Shown: positions 45,675 to 55,423, counted from the first letter of the stretch. The stretch: DNA of 64,000 nt from Lachnospiraceae bacterium (GCA_015056905.1 SVFI01000007.1:57528-121527), one strand, 5' to 3'. Notes: generated from the letters alone by a model not told the origin. Made by a program: numbers and translations.

Positions 45675-45715
45675 AAAACTTCCGGCTTTTTTATTTATTT
45701 TATGCCGGAAGTTTT
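45675..45715 (-). terminator. Terminator after LRR operon, containing the subtilase ribosome binding site
   Basis: Minus strand AAAACTTCCGGC (45715-45704) pairs perfectly with GCCGGAAGTTTT (45686-45675), then further T. The subtilase ATG is at 45672, so GGAAG in the second arm is its only Shine-Dalgarno candidate. Confidence 0.85.
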
Positions 45716-45729
45716 AATTCGTTATTTGA

Positions 45730-48690
45730 TTATATCCTTCTTCGGAACGGACGTCCGATAAGCAACGCAAGTCCTATAAGCAGGGATGCTATCGCTAAAA
45801 GCCACTTTGGATTGAACCGTTCACCCGTTTCAGGCGATGCGTCTTTTTGGAGTATTTTACTGCTCTCTTCCTTAATCTTCTCGCCGACCTGACCGACTCC
45901 TGCATAAATCCCGTACACAGAAAAATGATTCGTCCGGAATACAAAGTAATCCTGTCCGTCCGTCGACTGCTTGGTGCCGTAAATGGTCTGCAGTTTTCCG
46001 TCCTCGCCAAGTGTTACCGCACAGATATTTTGTCCCTTCATCGTCTCGGAAATCGGTACAAAAATCTCGACACGGGTATTCCCGAAATTAGAAATCGGAA
46101 TATTGCTGTCACGCTCAACAAGTGTAAGGTCCATTGTTTTGAGCTGCCCGTCTACGAGCGTCCCATACTCAGCTTCCACCGCCTCCGATAAAAGTTTCGC
46201 CTGCTCTCTGTCATCATCTATATAAAACAGATAATATCCCTCATCATCCAAAACATCCGCTTTCATCTTGTCAGCGTTATTATAAGCTGACGAAAGAACA
46301 ACCGTTGTCACATATTCCTGCTGTGCGGAACCTGTCTGTGTTCCTTCCTCTTCTACAGATTTCTCTTCCTCCGGCTCTTCATTCTCTCCGCCTGTCGGAA
46401 GTGAGGTTGAGAAACTAAACTGAGTATCAAAATCTGAAAGCTTACCAAGCGCCGGCGGTAATATAATGCCTTTTATCTCGCCTTCGCCCCAATATTCATA
46501 TGTCTCATACGCATCGAATGTATCCGGAAGCGCACCGGTCAATGAATAGCTCTTTCCGTTCACACGAACGGAAGCCGGAACTTCCACAAGTCCCGAAACT
46601 TCATTCGGATACATCGTGCAGTACACAAGTCTTGCCTGCGAACCATCCAACTCCGGAATCGTAACCACAATGCCTCTAAAGCCCAGATATCTCTCATCCA
46701 GTACTGTATTTTTCAGTTCCATATTTGCATCCGCAATCACAGCCGTATCAGCATCCGGAAATGCGAGAACACGTAATCCGTCATTCTCCAATCTTGTCGC
46801 TGTTTTTTCATATGAAACCGCCGGAATCCTTTCCTCATTCGTAAACACGACCGTATCCGATGCCGCAAGCTTATAAGCCCCAATCCCGATTCGCGATACG
46901 TTCTTGCCGATTGTCAATTCCGCAATTGGACACATTGCAAAGGCTCTGTCACAAACCTTTTCTACATGACTGCCCCCCTTCACCGAAGAGAGCGACGTAC
47001 ATCCGCTGAATGCGTCCTCACCGATTTCTTTCAAGCCTTCGTTTAACATTACTTCCGTGATTTCCGGATGATTTTGAAATACTCCGCCGGCTATCTTTTT
47101 GACATGCGCAGGAAGATATACGCTTGCTCCATCTCCTTTATATGCCAGTAAAATCCCATCACCGACCACAAGAAAGTCATCGGTATCCCCTCCGGTTTTC
47201 CAGTTAGCAATATAAGGCGTCTCATCAAACGCCTGCGGTTCAATGGTATTTACCGTTGATGGTATTTCCACCTGTTTTAAATCATCACAATGGTAAAAGG
47301 CTCCATATCCGATATGCGTAACCCCTTCCGGAATCACAACGCTCTCCGCACTGCTACGCGCAAAGGAAAAATCCTGAATCGTTTCTATGGTTGCATCCAT
47401 TGTAAGTTTTCGGAAGGATGTCGCCTGATAATATTGTTTTTTGGAAATATCATGACTTCCATCATCCGGTGCTACAAAATCCGGTTCAAATTCCTCAGAA
47501 ACCGGTTCCGACACCACCGTATCCTGCTGTGGCTCAGTCTCATACAATACGACCGCATTTCCTGCCACAACCCTTGTCTTTCCGATAACATCCGAAGAAT
47601 CCGGACCATAATAATCAGAAACATTGAGTTTGGAAACATCGGAAGGCTTCAATGGATTATATACATCCAAAATTTCCGTTATGCTCTCCGTTTCTTCGTC
47701 TTCCTCGTCCTGTGCTTCTTCTTTACTCTGCTCCGTCTGCCCCGGTGCCGAATCTATATAAATATCTCCGATGGCATTTTCGCTGACTGTTGTTTCTTCC
47801 TGCTCCATCAAAAGAAGATTGGTTGACTCAAAAACACGCGCGAATTCATATGCCGCCGTTCCCTCCTGAGCAGAAATCTTTAAATCATAACAACCGTCAA
47901 ATGCCGTCGGATGGATATTGGTAACCGATACCGGTAAAACAATATAGACTAAAGACACACAGTCCTCAAATGCCTTGGCTCCGATTTTGCGAATCGAATA
48001 CGGAAGTGCAATCTCTTCAAGATGACTGCAATTCGAGAACGAATATTCCGGAATTTCCGATAAATGCGCCGAAAGTTCCACATACTCGAGATTGTCACAT
48101 CCCCAGAACGCATATCGCTCAATATCCTCCACAGTATCCGGCATATCATACACCTCTCCTGTGCGACCGGCAAATACCTGAAACAGTTTTGTTTTATCCC
48201 AGCTGTATAAAACACCGTCTGACACAGCAAAATAATTATTTTTACCGAGATCTATAGTTTTGAGTTCATCATCCCCTGCAAACACACCAGCTCCAAGCTC
48301 TGAAATCGTACTTGAAAACTTCACGGTATCAAGTTCCGGACACATGGAAAATGCACCGCTTTCTATTGTCCGAAGTCCCTCAGAAAAATATACCGTATCC
48401 AACTTCACACAGTCGCGAAAAGCACCATTCTCAATCACTTCCACACTTGAAGGAATCGTGACACTCTCCAAGTATCGATTTCCTGCAAACGCATCGGTAC
48501 TGATGGTTTTTATCCCATTAGGAACAGACACGACCGAAGCCGTGCCTGTATATGAAATCAATGTATTTCCATCCCTTTTAAATTCTGCCTCCGGGCTGAG
48601 TGCTTCCGCAAAAGAAGCCGGAATCTGTGTGAAGGCAATTGCCAGTGCCAAGAATACGGCACCGACTATTTTTCTGATTTGTTTTTTCAT
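45730..48690 (-). CDS. BspA-like leucine-rich-repeat surface protein, sortase substrate
   Basis: Signal peptide (KIVGAVFLALAIAFTQIPAS), then leucine-rich repeats of the LRR_5/BspA type with units such as IGYGAFYHCDDLKQVEIPST and SVEVIENGAFRDCVKL, in two blocks (about 50-290 and 430-620). An acidic linker lies near 320-410. A domain shared with its neighbour ends in FRTNHFSVYGIY. The C-terminus has SPETGERFNPKW, one hydrophobic segment (LLAIASLLIGLALLIG) and RPFRRRI: a cell-wall sorting signal of (S/T)PxTG type. 986 residues. The start overlaps the stop of the 1550-residue gene by 4 bases. BspA-like proteins bind host or bacterial surfaces in some species. Confidence 0.9.
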   Translation of the reverse strand: MKKQIRKIVGAVFLALAIAFTQIPASFAEALSPEAEFKRDGNTLISYTGTASVVSVPNGIKTISTDAFAGNRYLESVTIPSSVEVIENGAFRDCVKLDTVYFSEGLRTIESGAFSMCPELDTVKFSSTISELGAGVFAGDDELKTIDLGKNNYFAVSDGVLYSWDKTKLFQVFAGRTGEVYDMPDTVEDIERYAFWGCDNLEYVELSAHLSEIPEYSFSNCSHLEEIALPYSIRKIGAKAFEDCVSLVYIVLPVSVTNIHPTAFDGCYDLKISAQEGTAAYEFARVFESTNLLLMEQEETTVSENAIGDIYIDSAPGQTEQSKEEAQDEEDEETESITEILDVYNPLKPSDVSKLNVSDYYGPDSSDVIGKTRVVAGNAVVLYETEPQQDTVVSEPVSEEFEPDFVAPDDGSHDISKKQYYQATSFRKLTMDATIETIQDFSFARSSAESVVIPEGVTHIGYGAFYHCDDLKQVEIPSTVNTIEPQAFDETPYIANWKTGGDTDDFLVVGDGILLAYKGDGASVYLPAHVKKIAGGVFQNHPEITEVMLNEGLKEIGEDAFSGCTSLSSVKGGSHVEKVCDRAFAMCPIAELTIGKNVSRIGIGAYKLAASDTVVFTNEERIPAVSYEKTATRLENDGLRVLAFPDADTAVIADANMELKNTVLDERYLGFRGIVVTIPELDGSQARLVYCTMYPNEVSGLVEVPASVRVNGKSYSLTGALPDTFDAYETYEYWGEGEIKGIILPPALGKLSDFDTQFSFSTSLPTGGENEEPEEEKSVEEEGTQTGSAQQEYVTTVVLSSAYNNADKMKADVLDDEGYYLFYIDDDREQAKLLSEAVEAEYGTLVDGQLKTMDLTLVERDSNIPISNFGNTRVEIFVPISETMKGQNICAVTLGEDGKLQTIYGTKQSTDGQDYFVFRTNHFSVYGIYAGVGQVGEKIKEESSKILQKDASPETGERFNPKWLLAIASLLIGLALLIGRPFRRRI

Positions 48691-51600
48691 TCAATCACTT
48701 TCACAATCTTGTTTTTTGATCCTTTTCCGAAGAACATAAGCACAGATAACAGTGCGAGTCCGATGGAAAGGAACCACTTAGGATGAATCGGATCCCCTGT
48801 GGTAGGAGTTGCATCAATCACGCCGCTTGTCAGATTGTCCGTCTCCACATAAATTGCATATGGTGAGAAATGTGTTGCATCAAATGTAATACATGGCACA
48901 TTATCGATAGATGTCAATCTTGAATTGAGCGTCTCGAACGTTCCGTTTTTCACGGCTCCTGCTTTATTATTTCCTGCATATCCTGCAAGGACATCCGGCA
49001 ACGGAAGTGTAATCGTTACCGTGATACCTGTTGTATCCTCAATCTTCGTTGTACCGGTAGAATCATACAAGCTGATATCCATTGCGAAATATTTTAAGTT
49101 GTCAAGTGTACCGTACTTCTTAAGAAGTGCCGCTTCCACTTCGCTTCTGGCTTCTGTACTGTCAGATACTTTCACAATGAAATTATCATTTGCACCCGAA
49201 ATCTTCGCCGATACCAAATCTTTATTGGAAATACCGGTCTTAGTTACAACAACTCTTGTTCCGTCATCCTTTGTCGGGTAACGATTTGTAACTGTTGAAC
49301 TGTTTCCGCTCACGGTTCCGGACGGTCTTACTGTTCCGCCGCCGTTTGACACATTCGCATTACCATTACCGCTTTGCGTCGGATTCTGGTCCTGATTTGT
49401 TCCCGGTTTTGTCTCATCGTTACTGTTTCCGCTGTCAGAGGAAGGCTCCTTGGAAGAATCTGAAGATGTATCTCCATCTATCGTATCATCCTCTTTATCC
49501 GCATCCTTCTGATACAAAGCTTTAATCTGCAGATTTCCCGTTACCGGAACCGACGCATAATTTGATGGCGACCATGTTGTAAAAGTATATCCGTTTCTTG
49601 TCGGAACCACCGTCGTCGCTGTAGGACAGCTTCCTGCCGGCACAACCTGTGTATCAAGCACGGTTCCGTCATGGTCTACAAATTCTACCGTATAACGAAC
49701 CGTATCATCCGTTGTCCCGCTTCCATCTCCGGTACCACCGCCGTTTCCGCCGTTTCCACCGGTACCGCCATTTCCACCTGTACCTGTACTTCCGTCATAA
49801 TTCGGATCTTCCACATAATAAGCCTTAACAATTAAGTTTCCTGTTACCTCAATCGAAGTATAGTTCGATGGTGCCCAGTAACTGAATATATATCCAGGTC
49901 TTGTCGGTGTCACGTTCGGTGTCGTTGGCTTTGCACCCTCTTTGAGATACTGCGTATCCCATGTGTACAATCCGTCAAAATCCTGGAATACAACCGAGTA
50001 AAATCCTTCAATCGTCGCTGCATTGCTCTTTTCATAAATTGCCTTTGTGACGATGTCCTCTTTGACATTGTCAAACTTCTCGGTCCATCCGACAAGTGCA
50101 TATCCCTCCCTGGAAACACGAGGCTCAACCGCACTCGCTCCCTTTTTCACTTTCTGGGTGCTGAGTACATAATCATCCCAATCAAGGAATGTAACCGTAA
50201 ATTCCTGTGTATAAGTTTGTGCCGTAATTCCGTCTTTGTCCTCACAATACCAATACGCGGTACTGTCTTCCGCACATTCTACCGTAAGACCCTGGATATA
50301 TTTCTGATTACCAAGTGCATCCTCTGTAATAAATGCCGTATCATCAATGCTCTGTACACTATCCGGAACTGAAATCGTTGAAAGCGCGGTATTGCGGAAC
50401 GCATATTTTCCGATCTTCTTGGTCGAATCAGCAAGGCTGCAGTAGTATAGCGATGTCGCGCCGTCAAAACAATAATCAGGAATTACTGTCACTTCGGAAT
50501 CATCCAGATAAGCCTCTCTGATTCCTGTACAATGCTGGAAGGCTTCAGGGTCAATCGCTGTGATTCCGGCAAAATCTTCGGAACCGAGTCTGGCTGCACC
50601 TGTAACCGTACCTCTTGTCTCGAGACACTCTACGATACGGCTGTTCGTGCCATCCGCCGCCTTCCCTTTGATGATGGCCTCCTCACATACGAAATTCGGC
50701 GAATCATTAAAATTAACATCCGTCAGCTTGCTACATCCGGCAAACGGCATGGAAACAATTTCTGAGAGTGTACTCGGAAGCGAAACATCCTCAAGCGCTG
50801 TACAATCCTGGAAGGCTCTCTCTCCAACAGATTCGCCTCCCGCAGCGCCACTGCTTCTCATAATAAATGTATTAAGTGAAGTACATCCCTCAAACTCACC
50901 GTCCGGAATCTCTTCCACTGTTTCCGTAATCACACTCTGCACAGCTGTATTTCCGACAAACAAATCATCTTTTAATCCACGGATACCATCTGAAATATGT
51001 ACATGGTACACCGCATCAATAACCGCCTGTTCTTCCTCTGTAAGAGTCATCGGATTCATAGGATTGCTGATATTGTTACGGTATTTTGTATTTGCAGACG
51101 CAACAATTGCATTTTCTTCTGCTTTCGTACGAACATAATCACTATCGCCGTCATACGTACTTAAACTGTAAGAGCTGTTTCCTCTAAGCTGGTCTTCCGT
51201 CGGAATACCGACAACTACCGGATATGCAGACTCGATTTCGTTCGTATTTTCATTCTTACTTACCACCATCTGAATCTGCAAATTCTGCGGGAATCCGCTT
51301 GTATAGGTAATATACTGCGTCGGTGCTCCCGGATCGTTGTAGTTATTCGCTACATCCATCGCATAATTGAACGGTACACAATCGGAAGAAATGTCTCCGA
51401 CAAAGCAGAGATTCTCATCCGGAATCTGATCACCGTCCGAATCAATATCATCTAAAACAACCCCGGTCTTAAACGCTTCATATCCGATTTGTTTTACCGA
51501 AAGCGCACTGTCAAAGTTAACCGTACGAAGCGACGTACAGCCTTTAAATGCATGAGAATCAATTACCGATACGGAAGCAGGGATATAGAGATACTCTACT

Positions 51601-53339
51601 TCTTTATTGTTCTGGAACGTATCGGAGGCAATAGAGCCAACATGATATTTGGCAATATTATCCGGTATAATCACATTACTTCCATCATTCGTCTCATCAA
51701 TCTTTTCAAAATTGACAAGTGAGTTCGTCTCATCCACACGGAATGCATATCCGTCTACAATCTTTTCATACCAGCCCACATAACCCGGATCAAGGTAACC
51801 GAAAGCCTCTCCGTGTTTCTGGGTATATGTATGCGCATATGACTTTGAAAAAGCCATGATACAGAACTCATCACTCACCTCATAGGTTTCCTGAAATGCA
51901 GAATTCTCTCCAAGGTTTTCCGCACTGAAAATATCTCTGTCTGCGCCGGTATAAAGATCGTCATAACCGGTTCCCTGGTACTCCTGATCTTTACAATCGA
52001 GCTTTAAGTCTCTCGCCGGAACTTTCACTGTATCAAGACTGCTACATCCTGTCACATTGTTGTATTTAAACACATGATTACCGGAGCCGGAGTGGTTCGG
52101 AAGCCCCAGATATGTCATGGATGCACATCCGTACATCGTATACTGTACCTCATCAATATTGGAAACACGATCCGGGAACACAACCTGGCTTAATGAACTA
52201 CAGTTGTAGAATAGTCCGCTTCCGATGGTCGTAAGCGACGTATTACCGTCTGCATTGACGCCGTTCAGTCCGACAGCAGATAAGTTAACGCAATCCATAA
52301 ACGCGCAGTTACCGAGTTTCTGTACCTGATCCGGAATCTTAACCGATGTCAGATAGGTACATCCTGCAAACGCATAATCACCGATTTCTTTTAAGTTTGT
52401 CGGTTCTACAAAACCAACAGTTGAAAGCTGGTTACAATTCTGGAACGCATTATTTCCGATACTTCCCACACCGTTTTCCACCTTAACCGACTGCATCTGG
52501 CAACCCTTGAAGGCATTGTTTCCGATAGCTAATATCTTTTCCGGAATAACGAGCGTTGCAAAGTTCGTTGCCCCTTCAAATACTCCCGGCGATTTATCCT
52601 CATCGTAATATTTTCCATCTGCTGAACCGGAATTAAGCAAATTTAAATCCACTTCATATCTGGTACTTCCGACATACTGTACCGGAATAATCAACTGCTC
52701 TGAAGCCTTGTAATCAATACTGTTACCTGAGACAAGCTCAACATTTGCCATCCCGTCCCCGCCTGTCACAACGTAGAGCGTCTGTCCGCTCCATGTTCCT
52801 TCTTCTGAGGCAATACATGGTGACAACACACGATTCCGGGCCGGTGTATTAATGGAGCCATCCTCATTGTATGTCGCATCTGCTTCTTCCTGTGAAACAT
52901 AATACAAATACTCTCTGTCCTTGTTTACCGCAATATATTCCGACTTATCTTTATGATACAGAAATGCACTAATCTCGCTTGGAATTGTAAGTGCCGCATT
53001 GCTGACAACATTGTTCACATTATAGTAATTGATAACACCGGTCATAGTTCCGCCGTTACTGCCGTACGCCACACGGAAATTACCGTCACCGCTCGCATAA
53101 ACAGGATAGTTATTCTCAATGTATTTCGGGATATAACCATCTGCGTCCGGATTCGCTGTCGCTTCCGCGATAAAACTGCCCTCCAAATCCGTTGTTGAAA
53201 CCGCAGCCCTTGACTCCGGAACCGGTATGAGCGCCACAATGACCGCCGATACCATAAGTACCGCGGAAAGTGTTCCCATCACCGTTCTCTTCAAGCGCCT
53301 GTTTGCTCTTCTTTTCGTTTTCTTTCCCTTGTTTGCCAT
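48687..53339 (-). CDS. Giant BspA-like leucine-rich-repeat surface protein with InlB-type repeats
   Basis: 1550 residues. N-terminal signal anchor (TVMGTLSAVLMVSAVIVALI) is preceded by a strongly basic stretch. LRR_5 repeats cover about 260-680 and 790-1060, with units such as IGDYAFAGCTYLTSVKIPDQ. Three InlB B-repeat-like modules follow (about 1075-1290), for example RYTVEFVDHDGTVLDTQVVP. A Gly/Asn/Ser/Thr-rich linker and the domain shared with the 986-residue protein (ATHFSPYAIYVE) come next. The end is TPTTGDPIHPKW, a hydrophobic segment and KGSKNK, a sorting signal. It follows the sortase gene by 25 bases. Confidence 0.9.
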   Translation of the reverse strand: MANKGKKTKRRANRRLKRTVMGTLSAVLMVSAVIVALIPVPESRAAVSTTDLEGSFIAEATANPDADGYIPKYIENNYPVYASGDGNFRVAYGSNGGTMTGVINYYNVNNVVSNAALTIPSEISAFLYHKDKSEYIAVNKDREYLYYVSQEEADATYNEDGSINTPARNRVLSPCIASEEGTWSGQTLYVVTGGDGMANVELVSGNSIDYKASEQLIIPVQYVGSTRYEVDLNLLNSGSADGKYYDEDKSPGVFEGATNFATLVIPEKILAIGNNAFKGCQMQSVKVENGVGSIGNNAFQNCNQLSTVGFVEPTNLKEIGDYAFAGCTYLTSVKIPDQVQKLGNCAFMDCVNLSAVGLNGVNADGNTSLTTIGSGLFYNCSSLSQVVFPDRVSNIDEVQYTMYGCASMTYLGLPNHSGSGNHVFKYNNVTGCSSLDTVKVPARDLKLDCKDQEYQGTGYDDLYTGADRDIFSAENLGENSAFQETYEVSDEFCIMAFSKSYAHTYTQKHGEAFGYLDPGYVGWYEKIVDGYAFRVDETNSLVNFEKIDETNDGSNVIIPDNIAKYHVGSIASDTFQNNKEVEYLYIPASVSVIDSHAFKGCTSLRTVNFDSALSVKQIGYEAFKTGVVLDDIDSDGDQIPDENLCFVGDISSDCVPFNYAMDVANNYNDPGAPTQYITYTSGFPQNLQIQMVVSKNENTNEIESAYPVVVGIPTEDQLRGNSSYSLSTYDGDSDYVRTKAEENAIVASANTKYRNNISNPMNPMTLTEEEQAVIDAVYHVHISDGIRGLKDDLFVGNTAVQSVITETVEEIPDGEFEGCTSLNTFIMRSSGAAGGESVGERAFQDCTALEDVSLPSTLSEIVSMPFAGCSKLTDVNFNDSPNFVCEEAIIKGKAADGTNSRIVECLETRGTVTGAARLGSEDFAGITAIDPEAFQHCTGIREAYLDDSEVTVIPDYCFDGATSLYYCSLADSTKKIGKYAFRNTALSTISVPDSVQSIDDTAFITEDALGNQKYIQGLTVECAEDSTAYWYCEDKDGITAQTYTQEFTVTFLDWDDYVLSTQKVKKGASAVEPRVSREGYALVGWTEKFDNVKEDIVTKAIYEKSNAATIEGFYSVVFQDFDGLYTWDTQYLKEGAKPTTPNVTPTRPGYIFSYWAPSNYTSIEVTGNLIVKAYYVEDPNYDGSTGTGGNGGTGGNGGNGGGTGDGSGTTDDTVRYTVEFVDHDGTVLDTQVVPAGSCPTATTVVPTRNGYTFTTWSPSNYASVPVTGNLQIKALYQKDADKEDDTIDGDTSSDSSKEPSSDSGNSNDETKPGTNQDQNPTQSGNGNANVSNGGGTVRPSGTVSGNSSTVTNRYPTKDDGTRVVVTKTGISNKDLVSAKISGANDNFIVKVSDSTEARSEVEAALLKKYGTLDNLKYFAMDISLYDSTGTTKIEDTTGITVTITLPLPDVLAGYAGNNKAGAVKNGTFETLNSRLTSIDNVPCITFDATHFSPYAIYVETDNLTSGVIDATPTTGDPIHPKWFLSIGLALLSVLMFFGKGSKNKIVKVIE

Positions 53340-53364
53340 TTTTGCTCTCCTCTTTCAAGAACTT

Positions 53365-54435
53365 CTATTGTACACGCTTTGCTACCACAACAAAACGACC
53401 GTCGTCTTCGCCGTAATCACAGGTGGAAAGTGTCAAAAGCTGGTCACCATACTCAGCCTGAACTCCCGTATCATACAATGATATCTCCTGCATGCTCTTC
53501 ATGTTGGATGCAAACTCCTTCTCTGAAGCAATCTCAATCATCTGATAATATTTAAATGTAATCTCGTCCTCCGTGTAGATATGAGAATTAAACACATACA
53601 TAATCTGATACGTTCCCTTTTCGTATATCGTGTCAAAAAGGATGACCGGATGTTCTTTGTAATAGGACTCTGACTTATATTTATCAAGATTACCGAACAT
53701 ATTTCCGGAACGCATATTATGACCATAAATGATGAAATTGGAGCTCGGTTTTAAAATGTCACACTGATAATCCATAAACAGCGTTCCGTTCTTGTCCTGC
53801 TCGTGATTCACATCATGGTCAAGATAGAATTCGTTATCTTCCGTCTGCATGACAGGGTAATCAATATTTGTATCGGCAATTTTAAGCCATCCGATTAGGT
53901 TTTTATTCTGATTATATAAACTTTTGTATTCATCAAGTACGGTATAGACCTTTTCCTGCCCCGTTTCATCATCCTTATGTGTCACGGACTGTGTTTCGTA
54001 TAAAGAATGAAGCATCTCATTTTCTTTTCTCGATGCCAATCTTTCGTTCTCCTGCTGTGTCCGGTACGCCTCATAGCAATAGGCTCCGAAATAAACAAGA
54101 CACCCTGCGGCTACAACCCAAAGTATGGTCGACACCAGTCGTTTCACCCGCATTTCCTGCCTTGTCAAAACAACAACCTTTTGTTTTCCCCGCTTCTTCG
54201 GTGCCTTTGCCTTTGTTGCCCGAATCGAACTTCCGGCGTGTGATGATTTCTCCCCTTGCGACTGTCTGGCTTTGGCTGCCATCGCAAGTTCATACACCTC
54301 ATCATCGAAAGCTCTCTCCTCCGGTGTTATAAGCTTATACTGGCCGCTTTGAAGCACCGCATAAAGTGCTAATATATCACTGTCTTTGGTTAAATCATAT
54401 TTTTGCTTGAGTTCATAAATTACAGAGTTATCCAT
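53365..54435 (-). CDS. Class B sortase with long cytoplasmic N-terminal region
   Basis: Transpeptidase that anchors surface proteins to peptidoglycan. One membrane segment (STILWVVAAGCLVYFGAYCY) near residue 105-125, then the catalytic domain with class B motifs: NFIIYGHNMRSGNMFGNL (His), LLTLSTCDYGEDDGRFVVV (Cys and Arg). About 100 basic residues precede the membrane segment, longer than usual for the class. A frame opens at a TTG at 54471, but that codon lies within the -35 box; the ATG at 54435 is 7 bases after the -10, suggesting a leaderless message. The two following genes encode its likely substrates. Confidence 0.92.
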   Translation of the reverse strand: MDNSVIYELKQKYDLTKDSDILALYAVLQSGQYKLITPEERAFDDEVYELAMAAKARQSQGEKSSHAGSSIRATKAKAPKKRGKQKVVVLTRQEMRVKRLVSTILWVVAAGCLVYFGAYCYEAYRTQQENERLASRKENEMLHSLYETQSVTHKDDETGQEKVYTVLDEYKSLYNQNKNLIGWLKIADTNIDYPVMQTEDNEFYLDHDVNHEQDKNGTLFMDYQCDILKPSSNFIIYGHNMRSGNMFGNLDKYKSESYYKEHPVILFDTIYEKGTYQIMYVFNSHIYTEDEITFKYYQMIEIASEKEFASNMKSMQEISLYDTGVQAEYGDQLLTLSTCDYGEDDGRFVVVAKRVQ

Positions 54436-54442
54436 GATTCTT

Positions 54443-54471
54443 ATTTTAACTATATATTGCTTGAAATTCAA
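54443..54471 (-). promoter_or_regulatory. Promoter of sortase-LRR operon
   Basis: Minus strand TTGAAT (54471-54466), 17-base spacer, TAAAAT (54448-54443). Only 7 bases separate the -10 from the sortase ATG. Confidence 0.65.
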
Positions 54472-54517
54472 CCCTTATCCAACATATTGTGTCTGTTTTT
54501 TTCTTCCAACACCATGC

Positions 54518-54544
54518 ACACATTAAAAAAAACGACATATGATA
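54518..54544 (+). promoter_or_regulatory. Sporulation-type (sigma K/E-like) promoter candidate
   Basis: AC (54518-54519), 16 bases, CATATGATA (54536-54544), matching the CATANNNTA -10 of sigma K and sigma E promoters. It lies 31 bases before the Cys-rich protein gene. The motif is short, so chance cannot be excluded. Confidence 0.45.
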
Positions 54545-54574
54545 CAACATAAAACAAAATATGGAGGCTCTAAT

Positions 54575-54823
54575 ATGAGTGAATTATCAGCTAGTCAATG
54601 TGGATGTCGTCAGGACTCAAGAAGTGGAAACGGATGCAGCAGCTGGATTTGGATTCTTATCTTATTATGTGTATGCGGAAATAATAATGATGACGGATGC
54701 GGTTGCGGTTGTGGCGGAAACGGTTCCGGCTTTTTCGGCGGTAACGGAAGTAATTGCTGCGAATGGATTATCATTCTCTTAATCCTCAGCTGCTGCTGTG
54801 GCGGAAACGGTTCTTGGTTCTAA
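54575..54823 (+). CDS. Cys/Gly-rich small protein, likely spore-associated
   Basis: 82 residues, 13 of them cysteine, with Gly/Asn-rich segments alternating with two hydrophobic ones (WIWILILLCVC and WIIILLILSCCC). It resembles proteins annotated in Clostridia as chorion-class high-cysteine proteins. These are not characterised well; spore surface is my inference. The open frame begins at 54539, but GGAGG precedes the ATG at 54575. A sigma K-like promoter lies upstream and a terminator downstream. Confidence 0.8.
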   Translation: MSELSASQCGCRQDSRSGNGCSSWIWILILLCVCGNNNDDGCGCGCGGNGSGFFGGNGSNCCEWIIILLILSCCCGGNGSWF

Positions 54824-54844
54824 GATCACATATTCCATCTAGGT

Positions 54845-54878
54845 GAAGGAGGCCCTGGCGCCTCCTTCGTTCTTATTT
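54845..54878 (+). terminator. Rho-independent terminator after Cys-rich gene
   Basis: GAAGGAGGC (54845-54853) and GCCTCCTTC (54860-54868), 6-base loop, followed by GTTCTTATTT. Confidence 0.8.
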
Positions 54879-54890
54879 GCATCTCCAGTG

Positions 54891-54899
54891 CATAGGATA
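54891..54899 (+). promoter_or_regulatory. Sporulation-type -10 candidate before 54915
   Basis: CATAGGATA fits CATANNNTA. It lies between the terminator and the next gene, 15 bases before its ATG. A TTATT about 13 bases upstream is a poor sigma E -35. Confidence 0.3.
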
Positions 54900-54914
54900 A
54901 GTCAGGAGGATATC

Positions 54915-55409
54915 ATGGAACCAAACGATACGATTCTTACTTTTGACACGCTTTACACGACAAATGAAATACAAATATTAAAACTGGCACTTCCACTGCT
55001 TTCGCCTTCTCTTCGTCCTTATGCAGCACTTCTCATTAAAGGAAAAGAGCTAAAATACTGCATGGATCAACTTCCGAAATCACGGATTGAGCACGCAGCC
55101 CTTGAACTGTCCTATCTTGACGTCTTTTTGGAAAACGCACTTCCTTATTGTTCACCACGACAAAAGGAAGTGATATCGCAGATAAAACAAATCAAACACA
55201 GCCTGGATATGTTTGAAAAAATGAAAGGAATGATGTCTGTCTTCGGCGAGGATGCTCCGGATGACATCAGCACCTTATTCCATATGTTCGGACAATCCGA
55301 AGCGGATTCCCGGACAAAACCCCCTGAAGATTTTCTACGTTCGGTTATGTCCGGCGAGCAGGCTGACATGTTTGAAATGTATAAAAAGAAATTTGAAGAA
55401 GATTTATAA
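54915..55409 (+). CDS. Protein of unknown function, paired with 55424
   Basis: 164 residues, not recognised. Mostly helical, no signal peptide or membrane segment. It contains ALPLLSPSLRPYAALLIKGK, then a region rich in Met and acidic residues (MFEKMKGMMSVFGEDAPDD) and ends MFEMYKKKFEEDL. The open frame begins upstream at 54843, within the terminator; AGGAGG stands before the ATG at 54915, which I take as the start. The gene at 55424 follows after 14 bases and both share a terminator. Confidence 0.75.
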   Translation: MEPNDTILTFDTLYTTNEIQILKLALPLLSPSLRPYAALLIKGKELKYCMDQLPKSRIEHAALELSYLDVFLENALPYCSPRQKEVISQIKQIKHSLDMFEKMKGMMSVFGEDAPDDISTLFHMFGQSEADSRTKPPEDFLRSVMSGEQADMFEMYKKKFEEDL

Positions 55410-55423
55410 AGAAAGGAACCCAT

